Assembly: GCA_030432755.1 (NCBI GenBank) | Contig: JAUILZ010000008.1 | Coordinates: forward strand, 62,001-126,000 | Direction of reading: 5' to 3' | Source of the DNA: Gammaproteobacteria bacterium | GTDB lineage: Bacteria; Pseudomonadota; Gammaproteobacteria; Arenicellales; Poriferihabitantaceae | DNA length: 64,000 nt | Shown: piece by piece, positions 54,028 through 63,825 of the stretch | How the letters are laid out: every line of letters starts with the position of its first letter | How positions within the stretch are numbered: position 1 is the first letter of the stretch | Made by a program: the position numbers and the translations under genes | The notes under the pieces: generated by a model | What the model was told of the DNA's origin: nothing | The model's input: the letters and a program-made list of their open reading frames with translations, nothing else | The model's database searches: none

Positions 54028-55419
54028 ATGCCACTCGAAGTCATTATTCTTGCCGCCGGGCAGGGCAAGCGCATGCGATCGAGCCTGCCCAAGGTACTGC
54101 ACCCGGTGGGCGCGCGGCCGATGCTGGCTCATGTCGTGGACGCGGCGCTCCACCTCGATCCGGCCCGGATTCATATTGTTACCGGGCATGGCAGTGAACT
54201 GGTGCGGGGGACGATGGAGTCGCTTTATCCGGAGGATTCGGGGCGGCTGAGCTGGGCACTGCAGGCCGACCAGAAGGGCACTGGCCACGCTGTTTCCCAG
54301 GCGCTGCCAGATGTCGATTCGAAGTCGCGCTGTCTCGTGCTGGTAGGCGACGTTCCCCTTCTCGATCCGGCCGATCTTGCTCGCCTGGCGGACTCCAGTG
54401 CCTCCCTCGCGCTGCTTACCGCGAAACCGTCTGACCCCACCGGTCTTGGTCGCATTTTGCGCGATAGCGACGGCAACATCACCGGTATCGTGGAGGAACG
54501 GGACGCCAGCCCGGCCGAACGCGCGATTGGCGAGATCAACACCGGCATCATGCTCGCTCGCGCAGAAGACCTGACACGCTGGCTGAATGGCGTCGGCTGT
54601 GACAACGATCAGGGTGAGTACTACCTTACCGACATCGTTGCCCTGGCGGTGGCGGAAGGCTGCAGCATTGACGGCGTTCCGGCCGGGGATGCCGATCGCC
54701 TGCGCGGGATCAATTCCCGTGCCGACCTCGCGGCGGCGGAACGTGGTTACCAAAAACTGGCGGCGAACGCGCTCATGGAGGCCGGTGTCACCCTGCGCGA
54801 TCCGGCGAGACTGGATGTTCGTGGCGACGTCCACTTCGGCCAGGACTGCATGGTGGATATCAACGTGGTGCTGGAAGGAGACGTGACCGTCGGAGACAAC
54901 GTCACCATCGGTCCCGGATGCGTGATCCGCAACGCGCGGATCGGCGATCATAGCCATATTCACCCGCACAGCGTCATCGAGAACTCGGTCCTGGGTAGAC
55001 ACTGCAACGTTGGCCCGTTCGCTCGCCTGCGACCCCATACGGAGCTTGCGGATAACGTACGCATCGGCAACTTCGTCGAGATCAAGAAGAGCTCGCTGGA
55101 TGAAGGCGCCAAGGTCAATCACCTCGCATACGTCGGCGACAGCAGCGTCGGCAGGCAAACCAACATCGGCGCCGGCGTGATCACCTGCAACTACGACGGC
55201 GCCAACAAGCACCGCACGGAAATCGGCAACGACGTGTTCGTCGGCTCCGACTGCCAGCTGGTCGCGCCCGTGCGGATCGCCGACGGCGCCACCATCGGCG
55301 CCGGCTCCACCATCACCCGCAATATCGACAAGCCGGGACTGGTTGTGAGTCGCGCGCGGCAGCAGACCATCCCGGGCTGGAAACGGCCGATAAAACAGCC
55401 ACCGGAAGGAAAGAGCTAG
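54028..55419 (+). CDS. glmU: Bifunctional GlcN-1-P acetyltransferase / UDP-GlcNAc pyrophosphorylase
   Basis: GlmU acetylates glucosamine-1-phosphate and adds UMP, making UDP-GlcNAc. From the ATG at 54028 (MPLEVIILAAGQGKRM) it has 463 residues; the upstream extension is shadow. The N-terminal uridyltransferase has LAAGQGKRMRSSLPKVLHP; the C-terminal half is a hexapeptide beta-helix with FVEIKKSSLDEGAKVNHLAYVGD and GAGVITCNYDGANKHRT. It precedes glmS by one base, the normal glmUS operon. UDP-GlcNAc also feeds the glycan genes in this window. Confidence 0.96.
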   Translation: MPLEVIILAAGQGKRMRSSLPKVLHPVGARPMLAHVVDAALHLDPARIHIVTGHGSELVRGTMESLYPEDSGRLSWALQADQKGTGHAVSQALPDVDSKSRCLVLVGDVPLLDPADLARLADSSASLALLTAKPSDPTGLGRILRDSDGNITGIVEERDASPAERAIGEINTGIMLARAEDLTRWLNGVGCDNDQGEYYLTDIVALAVAEGCSIDGVPAGDADRLRGINSRADLAAAERGYQKLAANALMEAGVTLRDPARLDVRGDVHFGQDCMVDINVVLEGDVTVGDNVTIGPGCVIRNARIGDHSHIHPHSVIENSVLGRHCNVGPFARLRPHTELADNVRIGNFVEIKKSSLDEGAKVNHLAYVGDSSVGRQTNIGAGVITCNYDGANKHRTEIGNDVFVGSDCQLVAPVRIADGATIGAGSTITRNIDKPGLVVSRARQQTIPGWKRPIKQPPEGKS

Positions 55420-55420
55420 C

Positions 55421-57253
55421 ATGTGCGGCATCGTCGGCGCGGTGGCGCGGGACAATGTGTTGCCGGTCCTGTTGAATGGTCTACGTCGACTGGAATACCG
55501 CGGCTATGACTCCGCCGGTATCGCGGTAGTCAACCGCGACCGCCACCTCGCCCGTACCCGCAGCGTCGGCAAGATCATCGCCCTCGAAAAAGCGCTTTCA
55601 GGCAATGAAGCGATGATCGGTAATACCGGGATCGCCCATACCCGCTGGGCCACCCACGGCCCGCCCACCGAGGTCAACGCCCATCCCCACATGAGCGGCG
55701 CCAGGCTTGCGCTCGTCTGCAACGGCATCATCGAGAACCACGAGGCGTTGCGAGCTGCGCAGCAGGCAGCGGGATTCATGTTCAAGTCGCAGACCGACAC
55801 CGAGGTGGTGGTCAACGAGATCTTCAGCAACATGCAAAAGGGCCTCGACCTGCTGGCCGCGGTTCAGTCCACGCTGCAGGTGCTCGAGGGCGCCTATGCC
55901 ATTGGTGTTGTCTGTGCCGACGAGCCGGACCGCCTCGTCGGCGCGCGCAAGGGCTCGCCGCTGGTCGTCGGCATCGCCGAAGATGGCGGCTACATCGCTT
56001 CGGACATGTCCGCCCTTATTTCGGTGACACGGGACTTCGTCGTGCTCGAGGACGGCGACATCGTCGATATCCAGGACGGGCAGGTACGCATCGTGGATCA
56101 TTCGGGCAACCGGCTGGAACGCGCCGTGCGCACCAGCAACCTGTCCACGGACGCCATCGAGCTCGGCGAGTTCCGCCACTACATGCTCAAGGAAATCCAC
56201 GAGCAGAGCACCGCCATCGCCAATACCCTGGAAGGCCGAATCACCGGCACGCGCTTGCTGGAGGAATGTTTCGGCACCGGCGCGGGGACCGTATTCGACC
56301 GCGTGCGCGCGGTGCAGATCATCGCCTGCGGCACCAGCTACCATGCCGGCCTGGTCGCGCGTTACTGGTTTGAGGAGGCGGGCGTGCCCTGCCAGGTGGA
56401 GATCGCGAGCGAATTCCGCTCGCGCGCCCACGCGGTACCGGATCACTGTCTCGTGGTAACGCTGTCGCAGTCCGGCGAAACCATCGACACCCTTTCAGCG
56501 CTGACCTATGCCCGCGGTCTCGGCTATGACAGCAGCCTGGCGATCTGCAACGTGCCCGAGAGTTCGCTGGTGCGCGAATCCGACCTCGTGTTGATGACCC
56601 ATGCTGGCCCGGAAATCGGGGTCGCGTCCACCAAGGCTTTCACCACCCAACTCGCCGCGCTGCGGCTGCTCGTCATTGCCATCGGCCGGCGCTTCAACCT
56701 CGACGCCGAGACCGAGGCGCTGCTGATCAACGAACTCAGGGAGCTGCCGGCGCGAATCGAGGAGATCATCCGCCTGGAGCCGGTGATCGAGGAGATCGCC
56801 GGCCAGTTTGCCGACAAGCATCACGCCCTGTTCCTCGGCCGCGGCGCGCATTACCCCATCGCCCTCGAGGGCGCGCTCAAGCTGAAGGAAATTTCCTACA
56901 TCCACGCCGAGGCCTATCCCGCCGGCGAGCTCAAACACGGGCCACTGGCGCTGGTGGATGCCGATATGCCGGTGATCTCCGTGGCCCCCAACGATCGCCT
57001 GCTGGACAAGCTTAAGTCCAATATCGAGGAGGTGCGCGCCCGGGGCGGCAAGCTCATCGTGTTCGCCGACGATCATGCACGCATGGTGGACCAGGAAAAC
57101 CTGCAGGTCATCAACATCGCACGGGTGGACTCCAGCATCGCGCCCATCGTGTTCACGATTCCCCTGCAACTATTGGCCTACCACGTTGCCCTTATACGAG
57201 GTACAGACGTCGACAAGCCTCGTAATCTGGCGAAGTCGGTGACGGTAGAGTAG
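55421..57253 (+). CDS. glmS: Glucosamine-6-phosphate synthase (glutamine amidotransferase)
   Basis: GlmS makes glucosamine-6-phosphate from fructose-6-phosphate and glutamine. The 610 residues match the usual length (609). The N-terminal nucleophile is Cys2 (MCGIVGAVARD). The glutaminase domain contains YRGYDSAGIAV and HTRWATHG; the two SIS domains follow, with VTLSQSGETIDTL and the C-terminal LLAYHVALIRGTDVDKPRNLAKSVTVE. It follows glmU and precedes a small membrane-protein gene by 1 base. Confidence 0.97.
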   Translation: MCGIVGAVARDNVLPVLLNGLRRLEYRGYDSAGIAVVNRDRHLARTRSVGKIIALEKALSGNEAMIGNTGIAHTRWATHGPPTEVNAHPHMSGARLALVCNGIIENHEALRAAQQAAGFMFKSQTDTEVVVNEIFSNMQKGLDLLAAVQSTLQVLEGAYAIGVVCADEPDRLVGARKGSPLVVGIAEDGGYIASDMSALISVTRDFVVLEDGDIVDIQDGQVRIVDHSGNRLERAVRTSNLSTDAIELGEFRHYMLKEIHEQSTAIANTLEGRITGTRLLEECFGTGAGTVFDRVRAVQIIACGTSYHAGLVARYWFEEAGVPCQVEIASEFRSRAHAVPDHCLVVTLSQSGETIDTLSALTYARGLGYDSSLAICNVPESSLVRESDLVLMTHAGPEIGVASTKAFTTQLAALRLLVIAIGRRFNLDAETEALLINELRELPARIEEIIRLEPVIEEIAGQFADKHHALFLGRGAHYPIALEGALKLKEISYIHAEAYPAGELKHGPLALVDADMPVISVAPNDRLLDKLKSNIEEVRARGGKLIVFADDHARMVDQENLQVINIARVDSSIAPIVFTIPLQLLAYHVALIRGTDVDKPRNLAKSVTVE

Positions 57254-57254
57254 A

Positions 57255-57542
57255 ATGCTCTGGATGAAGAGCATAGAAGAACTTGATAGTAGTGAGGGGG
57301 GACTGATTCTCCGTTCGAGCACGGGTATCGTCTTGGGCTGCCTGGTCTGCGAGCCGGCATTCGCCTACCTCGATCCTGGCACTGGCAGCATCCTGATCCA
57401 GGGGCTGATCGCGGCCATAGCCGGAGGGTTGTTCGCGATCAAGGCTTACTGGCATCGCCTCAAGGGATTTTTCAGCAAATCTTCCAGGGACGACAGCCGC
57501 GAAAAGAAAGAAGAGGAGCCCCCGCAGTCCGCAGCGGACTAG
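57255..57542 (+). CDS. Small membrane protein of a conserved glycan-associated family
   Basis: The 95-residue protein has a signal-like N-terminus (GIVLGCLVCEPAFA) followed by YLDPGTGSILIQGLIAAIAGGLFAIKAYWHRLKGFF, then a charged tail rich in Lys, Glu and Asp. The AYLDPGTGS motif with a following helix is a recurrent small family found next to surface-polymer enzymes. No function has been assigned. Here it opens a group with the methyltransferase fusion and AlkP-like enzyme and begins two bases after glmS. Confidence 0.75.
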   Translation: MLWMKSIEELDSSEGGLILRSSTGIVLGCLVCEPAFAYLDPGTGSILIQGLIAAIAGGLFAIKAYWHRLKGFFSKSSRDDSREKKEEEPPQSAAD

Positions 57543-57567
57543 GCTGGGAAACTCGCTATTTTGCGCC

Positions 57568-58992
57568 GTGGATAACGGACGGCTCCCATCCTCGTTCAGG
57601 GATCCTTGTAGTTATGTTTTTCGCGAGCGTGGCGAGCTACGACGCCACATAACTTCCGCTGGACTCCCCGGATACCGGAAGTTGATGGATTCCGGTCTCT
57701 ACCAGGTCCTGGTCGATCGGGGTCTCCTGATCCGTCACGAGGAACTCACCCCAGTAGACGACACTTCAACAGGCACAACGATAGCGCCCGTTCCAGTACC
57801 GCAGGTTTCCTATCCCTATGAGTGGTCGTTCTCCGAATACCAGGACGCGGCCCTGCTGACGTTGGAGGTCTGCCGTATCGCGATTGCTCATGACATGATA
57901 CTGAAGGACGCTTCCGCGTATAACGTCCAATTTCTGGAAGGCAGACCGGTTTTCATCGACACTGGATCGTTCGAGGCGCTAGAGGAAGGGATCCCGTGGT
58001 CCGGATACCGGCAATTCTGCCAACACTTTCTGGCCCCACTCACCCTGGCTGCCCGGATTGATATACGACTGCTTCGACTATTGGAGACCCATATCGACGG
58101 TGTGCCTCTCGACCTGGCGAGCAAGTTACTCAACGGCCGCACCGGCCTGTCCCCCGGCGCCTGGATGCATATCCGCCTGCATGCACGCGCACAGCGCAAA
58201 TTTTCCGACCAGACTGCAGCATCGCCGGCCCGGACTCAGCGCCAGGTTTCGCGTAATGGACTCCTCGGTTTACTTGACAGCCTGCGAGGCAACGTCACGA
58301 AACTCCGCGGGACCACCGCGCGGACCGAATGGGGCGATTACTATGACGAAACCAACTACGGCGAGGAGGCCACCCGTCACAAACGGGAAATGGTCTCCGC
58401 ATGGTGCCAGCGATTGTCCCCGTCTCTCACCTGGGATCTTGGCGGCAATACCGGTTTCTACAGCCGCGCGGCAGTGTCCGGCGGTGGAACCGTGGTGTGC
58501 TGGGACGTTGACCCGCTTGCAGTGGAAAGAAACTATCTCCAGGTACGCGACGGTAATGAAACCAGACTGCTGCCGCTGCTGCTCGATCTGACCAATCCGA
58601 GCAAGGGCATAGGCTGGGGCAACCGTGAACGCGACAGCCTCGCGGCGCGCGGTCCCGTGGACCTCGTCATGGCGCTCGCCCTCGTGCACCATCTTGCCAT
58701 TGCCAACAACGTTCCCTTAGACCTGATTGCCGAATATTTCGCCAGCCTCGGTAAACATCTGATCATCGAATTCGTTCCCCGCGAGGACTCCCAGGTCCAG
58801 CGCCTGCTCCTTTCGCGGGAAGACATATTCGCCGACTACGACATTGACAGCTTTGCTCAAGCATTCAGCAGATATTTCATTGAGCGTGAACGCGTTCCGG
58901 TTTCACAATCGGTACGTACGTTGTTCCTGTTCGAACTCGCCCCCGGCGGTGGGTATGGGGGTTCAGCAATCAATACGGCAGCAAGCCCATGA
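57568..58992 (+). CDS. Kinase-like / SAM methyltransferase fusion protein
   Basis: The 474-residue protein starts with a GTG at 57568. Its N-terminal half has LKDASAYNVQF (Asp114, Asn119) followed by FIDTGSFE (Asp131), which look like the catalytic and DFG-type loops of a phosphotransferase fold, as in RIO/aminoglycoside-kinase enzymes. The C-terminal half is a methyltransferase with TWDLGGNTGFYS (Asp289) and VCWDVDPLAVERN. The pairing resembles NoeA-like nodulation proteins. It overlaps the AlkP-like gene by 4 bases. A role in modifying a surface sugar is likely; the order of reactions is not known. Confidence 0.75.
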   Translation: MDNGRLPSSFRDPCSYVFRERGELRRHITSAGLPGYRKLMDSGLYQVLVDRGLLIRHEELTPVDDTSTGTTIAPVPVPQVSYPYEWSFSEYQDAALLTLEVCRIAIAHDMILKDASAYNVQFLEGRPVFIDTGSFEALEEGIPWSGYRQFCQHFLAPLTLAARIDIRLLRLLETHIDGVPLDLASKLLNGRTGLSPGAWMHIRLHARAQRKFSDQTAASPARTQRQVSRNGLLGLLDSLRGNVTKLRGTTARTEWGDYYDETNYGEEATRHKREMVSAWCQRLSPSLTWDLGGNTGFYSRAAVSGGGTVVCWDVDPLAVERNYLQVRDGNETRLLPLLLDLTNPSKGIGWGNRERDSLAARGPVDLVMALALVHHLAIANNVPLDLIAEYFASLGKHLIIEFVPREDSQVQRLLLSREDIFADYDIDSFAQAFSRYFIERERVPVSQSVRTLFLFELAPGGGYGGSAINTAASP

Positions 58993-60719
58993 GCATGTTT
59001 ATCGCGTCGTTGCTGCCGTTGCAGTGGTTCCTGGTCACTCCACTACAACTGTACCTCGCGAATCTCGAGGAAATGAAGGTTGATCTGGAATCTCTGGTCA
59101 TGCTGTGGTTGCTGCCCGCGCTGACCGTATTTCTCGTATTGTTTTTATTGCAACGCATTCTGAAAGGGATTGCACTGGACCTGTTTCGGTTGCTTATTGT
59201 CGGAATCGTCATATTGTCCTGGTTCCAGGGCAATGTCCTGTTGTGGGATTACGGAGTCCTGGACGGCCAGGCCATTGACTGGGGTAGCTACCGACGAAAC
59301 GCCCTGATAGACACGGCCGTCTGGATGGGCGGTCTAACTATTGTGCTCGTATTCGGCAGACGTTGGCTTCCTATACTCTGGAAGGCAGCCGCGTTCCTGG
59401 TGTTCATTCAGGCAGGCTCCATCGCAGTCAAGTTGCCTGCATTGGCGGAAAACAGGATCGATACCAGCGCCTATGTCAACGAAGAGGATCTGTTCAACCT
59501 CTACCGCTTCTCGCCCGACCGCAATGTAATTCATCTCGTGGTGGACGGCTTCCAGTCCGACGTCTTCGACTACCTAGTGAATCATCCGCTTCTGGCGGAT
59601 ACCTATCAGGAAGCATTTGACGGGTTCACCTATTACCGTGAAACCCTGGGCGTTTATCCTTACACGCGATTTTCCGTGCCTGCCTTTCTCAGTGGCAATT
59701 TCTACTACAACCAGCGTGTCAAAAACGAATATATCGCCGCAGCGTTGGAGGGGAAAACACTTTTCAGCGAGGCCAGGGAATCCGGGTACGAGGTCGATAT
59801 CGGCAGTGGCGCCAACTACTGGGTCAGGCAATACGCCTTTACTCAACCCGACAATATCTACGCCCTGGACCAGGATGTGGCATACAATCCGGCACATTCC
59901 GAGGCCTCCAGGCTGGTCGACCTGTCGCTATTTCGTAATCTGCCACAGATAATCAAGCGACGCGTCTATAACAACCAGAACTGGTGGTTATCCCAGTGGT
60001 TTTCCGGATCTGGGGGGCTACAACACTGGTATTTCCTACATACCCGGTTCCTGGATACCCTGGGAAGAAACATCAGCGTGGATCGCGAGAAGCCCGTTTA
60101 CAAATATTTCCACGTAATGAATACCCACAACCCCATGGTGGTGGACCAGGACTGCACCTACAAGAACCAGAGCGGCATGAACCGGGCGACGCTGACCTAC
60201 CAGAGCAAATGCACAATAGATTCGCTGGGTGTCCTGTTGCAACGCTTGCGAGACGCAGGCGTGTACGAAAATAGCTTGATCGTCATTCACGGTGACCATG
60301 GCGGTTGGACCGGAAACATTCGCAATCATGGACCGCCGATCGTTGTGGATCAGCGATTGATTATCAAGAATGCCGTAGCTTCCCTGGCGTCTCCCTTGCT
60401 GGCGATCAAACCGCCGGGAGCCCGTGGCCGTATGGTATTCGACGACAGTCTGGTGTCGCTAGCTCAATTGCCCGACACCATATCGGATATCCTGGGGTTT
60501 CAGGAAGCATTCGGCCAGGTACCGATCACCGACATGGCGCCGGACGATCAACCCCTGCGTCGCTTCTACTACTATCGATGGCAAAGGGACGCCTGGGAAT
60601 CGGACCATACTGGGCCGCTCCACGAATTCGAGATTCATGGCAGCCACTATGAAACCGAGTGGCGCCATGTCGGAACCTGGCTACCCGGTACAGGCAAGCG
60701 CCCGCCAGAGACACGCTGA
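58989..60719 (+). CDS. Membrane-anchored alkaline-phosphatase-superfamily enzyme (sulfatase-like)
   Basis: The 576-residue protein has about four membrane helices (residues ~5-150) and a periplasmic AlkP-superfamily domain. Metal-site residues are seen in NVIHLVVDGFQSDVF and LIVIHGDHGGWTG; the first has Asp where sulfatases have the metal pair. The family includes phosphoethanolamine and phosphoglycerol transferases and sulfatases. It is coupled to the methyltransferase fusion by a 4-base overlap, so both probably modify the same polymer. The catalytic nucleophile (Ser/Thr/Cys) is not obvious by eye; TRFSVPAFLSG is a candidate. Confidence 0.82.
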   Translation: MSMFIASLLPLQWFLVTPLQLYLANLEEMKVDLESLVMLWLLPALTVFLVLFLLQRILKGIALDLFRLLIVGIVILSWFQGNVLLWDYGVLDGQAIDWGSYRRNALIDTAVWMGGLTIVLVFGRRWLPILWKAAAFLVFIQAGSIAVKLPALAENRIDTSAYVNEEDLFNLYRFSPDRNVIHLVVDGFQSDVFDYLVNHPLLADTYQEAFDGFTYYRETLGVYPYTRFSVPAFLSGNFYYNQRVKNEYIAAALEGKTLFSEARESGYEVDIGSGANYWVRQYAFTQPDNIYALDQDVAYNPAHSEASRLVDLSLFRNLPQIIKRRVYNNQNWWLSQWFSGSGGLQHWYFLHTRFLDTLGRNISVDREKPVYKYFHVMNTHNPMVVDQDCTYKNQSGMNRATLTYQSKCTIDSLGVLLQRLRDAGVYENSLIVIHGDHGGWTGNIRNHGPPIVVDQRLIIKNAVASLASPLLAIKPPGARGRMVFDDSLVSLAQLPDTISDILGFQEAFGQVPITDMAPDDQPLRRFYYYRWQRDAWESDHTGPLHEFEIHGSHYETEWRHVGTWLPGTGKRPPETR

Positions 60720-60757
60720 CCCAGGGAAGCCGTTTTCCAGCGCAGGCGGGTAACGAG

Positions 60758-61195
60758 CTACTGCGGCACCCCGGTAGCGAAGGTAATTTGAAACCAGCCC
60801 TGTTGGCGCGCAGCGTCCATGGCCTTGACCACCGCTTCGTGTGGCGAGAGTCCGTCGGCGCGGATCAGGATCACCGGATCCTCGAGATCACCCGCCGCGT
60901 TCACCAGCGCCTTGCGCAGTGTTTCCACGCTGGTATTGATCAGTTCGCGGGGGGAATCCTCGTCGGGTCCCTGGATGGCGTACTGGCCGATATCGCTGAT
61001 CTGGATGGTCAGGAAGCGGGACTCCGCGTCGGCCTGTTCCCCCGAATCCGCTTCCGGTAACTGCAGCTTGATCTCCGCCTCGCGCGAGAACGTGGTCGTG
61101 ACCATGAAGAAGATCAGCAGCAGGAAGACGACGTCGATCAGCGGCGTCAGGTTGATGTCCGCGTCGCTCTCGTCGCTGGGATTGCGAAACCGCAT
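60758..61195 (-). CDS. exbD: ExbD/TolR-type biopolymer transport protein
   Basis: The 145-residue protein has a basic N-terminus, one helix with the key Asp (INLTPLIDVVFLLLIFFMV), and a periplasmic domain ending FQITFATGVPQ. The Asp in LIDVVFLLLIFFMV couples proton flow to TonB- or Tol-type energy transfer. It follows exbB on the same strand by 13 bases. Confidence 0.93.
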   Translation of the reverse strand: MRFRNPSDESDADINLTPLIDVVFLLLIFFMVTTTFSREAEIKLQLPEADSGEQADAESRFLTIQISDIGQYAIQGPDEDSPRELINTSVETLRKALVNAAGDLEDPVILIRADGLSPHEAVVKAMDAARQQGWFQITFATGVPQ

Positions 61196-61208
61196 GATTC
61201 GCCGCCGC

Positions 61209-61814
61209 TCAGGTTTCCCGCTGGAGGATTTTCATGAACGCGAGCGCCTGCTGCTCCATGTCCACGGCCAGGGAACTCACCTTGCTGCGGAAATAGCGGT
61301 AGAACAGCAGACTCGGAATGCCCACCGACAGCCCGGCCGCGGTGGTCACCAGCGCCTCGGAAATGCCTTCCGCGAGCGCCTGGGGATCGCCCACGCCGAA
61401 CGTCGTGATCGCGGAGAACACCTTTATCATGCCGATCACGGTGCCCAGCAGGCCGAGCAGCGGCGTGATATTGGCGATAGTGCCGAGGGTCGGGAGATGC
61501 TTTTCGAGGTCATGCACCACGTGGCGACCGGCTTCCTCGATGGATTCCTTGATCACCACCCGGTGCTGGTTGGGATTGCGCAGGCCGGCGGCGAGCACTT
61601 TCCCCAGGGGAGAGTTTTCCTCGATCTCGTTGATCGTCTTCGTGTCCAGGTTACCCTTCTTGAGGTGCCGACGAATGCGGTCTAGCAGTTCCGGCGGCGC
61701 CACGTCCTTCGATTTCAGCGCGAGCGCCCGCTCGAGGATGATCGCCAGCGAAATCACGGAGCACAGCAGGATCGGCCAGATCAGGAAACCCCCGGCCTTT
61801 AATAGTTCAAACAT
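61209..61814 (-). CDS. exbB: ExbB/TolQ/MotA-family proton channel protein
   Basis: The 201-residue protein has three membrane helices (about 8-30, 105-135, 150-175) and the family segment LGTVIGMIKVFSAITTFGVGDPQALAEGISEALVTTAAGLSVGIPSLLFYRYF. With ExbD it forms the energising complex. No tonB or tolA is adjacent; the next genes upstream are glycosyltransferases, so the downstream partner is unclear. Confidence 0.93.
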   Translation of the reverse strand: MFELLKAGGFLIWPILLCSVISLAIILERALALKSKDVAPPELLDRIRRHLKKGNLDTKTINEIEENSPLGKVLAAGLRNPNQHRVVIKESIEEAGRHVVHDLEKHLPTLGTIANITPLLGLLGTVIGMIKVFSAITTFGVGDPQALAEGISEALVTTAAGLSVGIPSLLFYRYFRSKVSSLAVDMEQQALAFMKILQRET

Positions 61815-61856
61815 GTCTGGAGTCGACGAAAACTGTCGGGAAGGCCGATAGTGTAT

Positions 61857-62861
61857 TCATTTAGCCGGTGAGGGTCTATTGAAACGCCCCAGCCGGCATT
61901 GCAACCAGCGCAGCGCGGCGCGCCAGTACAACGGATTGGCGGCGAGGGCCCGGCGATAGTTGCGCATCGCGCTTTCCGGTCGATTGCGGCGCTGGCAGCC
62001 GGCGATGAAATAGTGATAGTCAGCGGCGCTCTGGCGGCCGCCCCTCGCGGGCTGCGAAGTAACGCGCCTGGCTTCGTCCAGCACCGCTTTCTCGGATTCT
62101 CCCCGGCGGCGGCAGTCTCTGGCCGCGGCAATCAGTCGGGTGGCCTCCTGCTGCAGGTGGCGGCGATTGAAACTGATCGCGCCCGGGGAAGAGTCCGCGC
62201 GGTACAGGACCTCGGGCAGACTGGCCACCCTGCCTTCTTCCACTAGTCGGATCCAGAGGTCGAGGTCCTGGGCGACGCGGAATGCAGTGCGGTATCCCCC
62301 GGCGGCAAGATAGGCGTCGCGGCGAAACATCGTGCTGCCGTGGTGGGGCGGACCGCGCAGGTCGCGAGGATCTTCCGCGGTGAGGCTGGCTGTCACGGCC
62401 GCGTCATCCATCACGACCTCGTACAGCAGCTCGCCCTCGTCGTCCATGAAGTGTGTGCCGGCAGAGATCAGCACCACTTCCGGGTCCGCGTCCAGCATGG
62501 CAGCCTGGCGCGCCAGGCGTCCCGGCAGCGAGACATCGCCAGCATCCTGGCGCGCGATATAGCGGCCTCGCACCGCGCCGCAGCCCACCACCAGGGCGGC
62601 CGTGAGCCCCTGGTTGTCCTGGTGGAGCACATGACGACCGGGAGCCCCGGAACACCAGCGATCCAGGAGTTCAGCGGTGCCATCGGTGGAGCCGTCATTG
62701 ACGATAACGGTCTCGAAGGCGACGCCCTGCTGCAACGAGAGGCCTTCCAGGGTTCGGGGAAGAGCGGATGCCCCGTTAAAGACACTCATCACGACGCTGA
62801 CAACGGGCGGTTGCGCCTCCTGCCCGACCGGCTGCACTCCGGTATCACTCAACGGATGCAC
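61857..62861 (-). CDS. GT2 glycosyltransferase (chondroitin-polymerase/WcaA type)
   Basis: The 334-residue protein has VSVVMSVFNGASALPRTLEGL, VIVNDGSTDGT, ARQDAGDVSLPGRL and RVAQDLDLWIRL, a standard GT2 pattern. The C-terminus is a repeated helical region with IAGCQRRNRPESAMRNYRRALAANPLYWRAAL, TPR-like. Overlaps the next GT2 by 17 bases. Confidence 0.88.
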   Translation of the reverse strand: MHPLSDTGVQPVGQEAQPPVVSVVMSVFNGASALPRTLEGLSLQQGVAFETVIVNDGSTDGTAELLDRWCSGAPGRHVLHQDNQGLTAALVVGCGAVRGRYIARQDAGDVSLPGRLARQAAMLDADPEVVLISAGTHFMDDEGELLYEVVMDDAAVTASLTAEDPRDLRGPPHHGSTMFRRDAYLAAGGYRTAFRVAQDLDLWIRLVEEGRVASLPEVLYRADSSPGAISFNRRHLQQEATRLIAAARDCRRRGESEKAVLDEARRVTSQPARGGRQSAADYHYFIAGCQRRNRPESAMRNYRRALAANPLYWRAALRWLQCRLGRFNRPSPAK

Positions 62862-63825
62862 TCCCGGTCGGACCCGAGCGATAGCGGTCGTACCATTCAG
62901 AAAGCCGGCCCACGTTTTTCCAGCCGATCAGCGCGGCAGCGGCGCGGAAAAGCACCAGGTCGGGCGTGGACGGATTGGCGGCCGATTCCCGGGCCAGGTC
63001 GAACAGGTCTGCCGCCTCCCGGGCCAGGCCGGCGGCGCCACACTGGCGCGCGAGGAGAAAGGCTGCGCGGGAGAAATGGGCCATTTCCGGGGTTTCCCGG
63101 ATGATTCCCGCCGCGATGGCCGAGTTGTATATGAGACGCCGCGCCGATGCGCGATCCGCAAGTTTGCGGGTCGTCGACAGCCCTTCGCCGGAAAGTCGCA
63201 CCGCCCCGTGGTGATGGAATTCGCACAACGCCTCGTCGACGAAACACAGCCTGCCGCCGACGGTGGCGATGCGGCTGTCGTACTCCCAGTCCTCCTCCTG
63301 GCGCAGAGTCGTCCAGGGACCGGCGCGCTGACAAACGCTGCGCCGGTAAAGCGGCGTCAGCGTATTCCACCAGCGCCCTGTGAGAAACGACGGCCACATG
63401 TGATCGAAGCGTTCGTGAGTCCGCTTTTCCGGGGATTGTTCGAGCAGGTGGTCGCCCTGGCGATACAGTGTGCGGCAGTACGCCACGTCACTCTCGGGAT
63501 TTTCCAGCAGCGCCGCCACCTGGCGGGAAAACTTCCCGGGATACAGAAAGTCGTCACTATCGAGATACTGCAGGAACTCCCCCCGCGCCACCTGCCTGCC
63601 CGCTTCGCGCGCACCGCCCGGCCCTGTGTTGTTGATTCGGAGCGTGCTGACCCTCGAATCCAACGCCATCTCCCGGATGACCTCAGGTGTAGCATCGTCG
63701 GAACCGTCATCGACGATGATGACCTCTATCTCCGGGTGGGTCTGCGACAGCACACTCCGGACAGCGATTTGCAACTGCTCCGGCCGGTTGTAGACCGGGA
63801 TGATGGTGCTGACGAGGGCGCTCAT
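62845..63825 (-). CDS. GT2 glycosyltransferase
   Basis: The 326-residue protein opens STIIPVYNRPEQLQIAVRSVLSQTHPEIEVIIVDDGSDDATPEVI, followed by GGAREAGRQVARGEFLQYLDSDDFLYPGKF (DxD-type site) and a C-terminal helical part. It follows a gene cut by the window edge as ATGA. The sugar is unknown. Confidence 0.89.
   Translation of the reverse strand: MSALVSTIIPVYNRPEQLQIAVRSVLSQTHPEIEVIIVDDGSDDATPEVIREMALDSRVSTLRINNTGPGGAREAGRQVARGEFLQYLDSDDFLYPGKFSRQVAALLENPESDVAYCRTLYRQGDHLLEQSPEKRTHERFDHMWPSFLTGRWWNTLTPLYRRSVCQRAGPWTTLRQEEDWEYDSRIATVGGRLCFVDEALCEFHHHGAVRLSGEGLSTTRKLADRASARRLIYNSAIAAGIIRETPEMAHFSRAAFLLARQCGAAGLAREAADLFDLARESAANPSTPDLVLFRAAAALIGWKNVGRLSEWYDRYRSGPTGSASVE

Noticed and set aside
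54028..57253. glmS ribozyme
   Set aside because: The ribozyme occurs in Gram-positive bacteria, and glmS here follows glmU by one base with no room for it.
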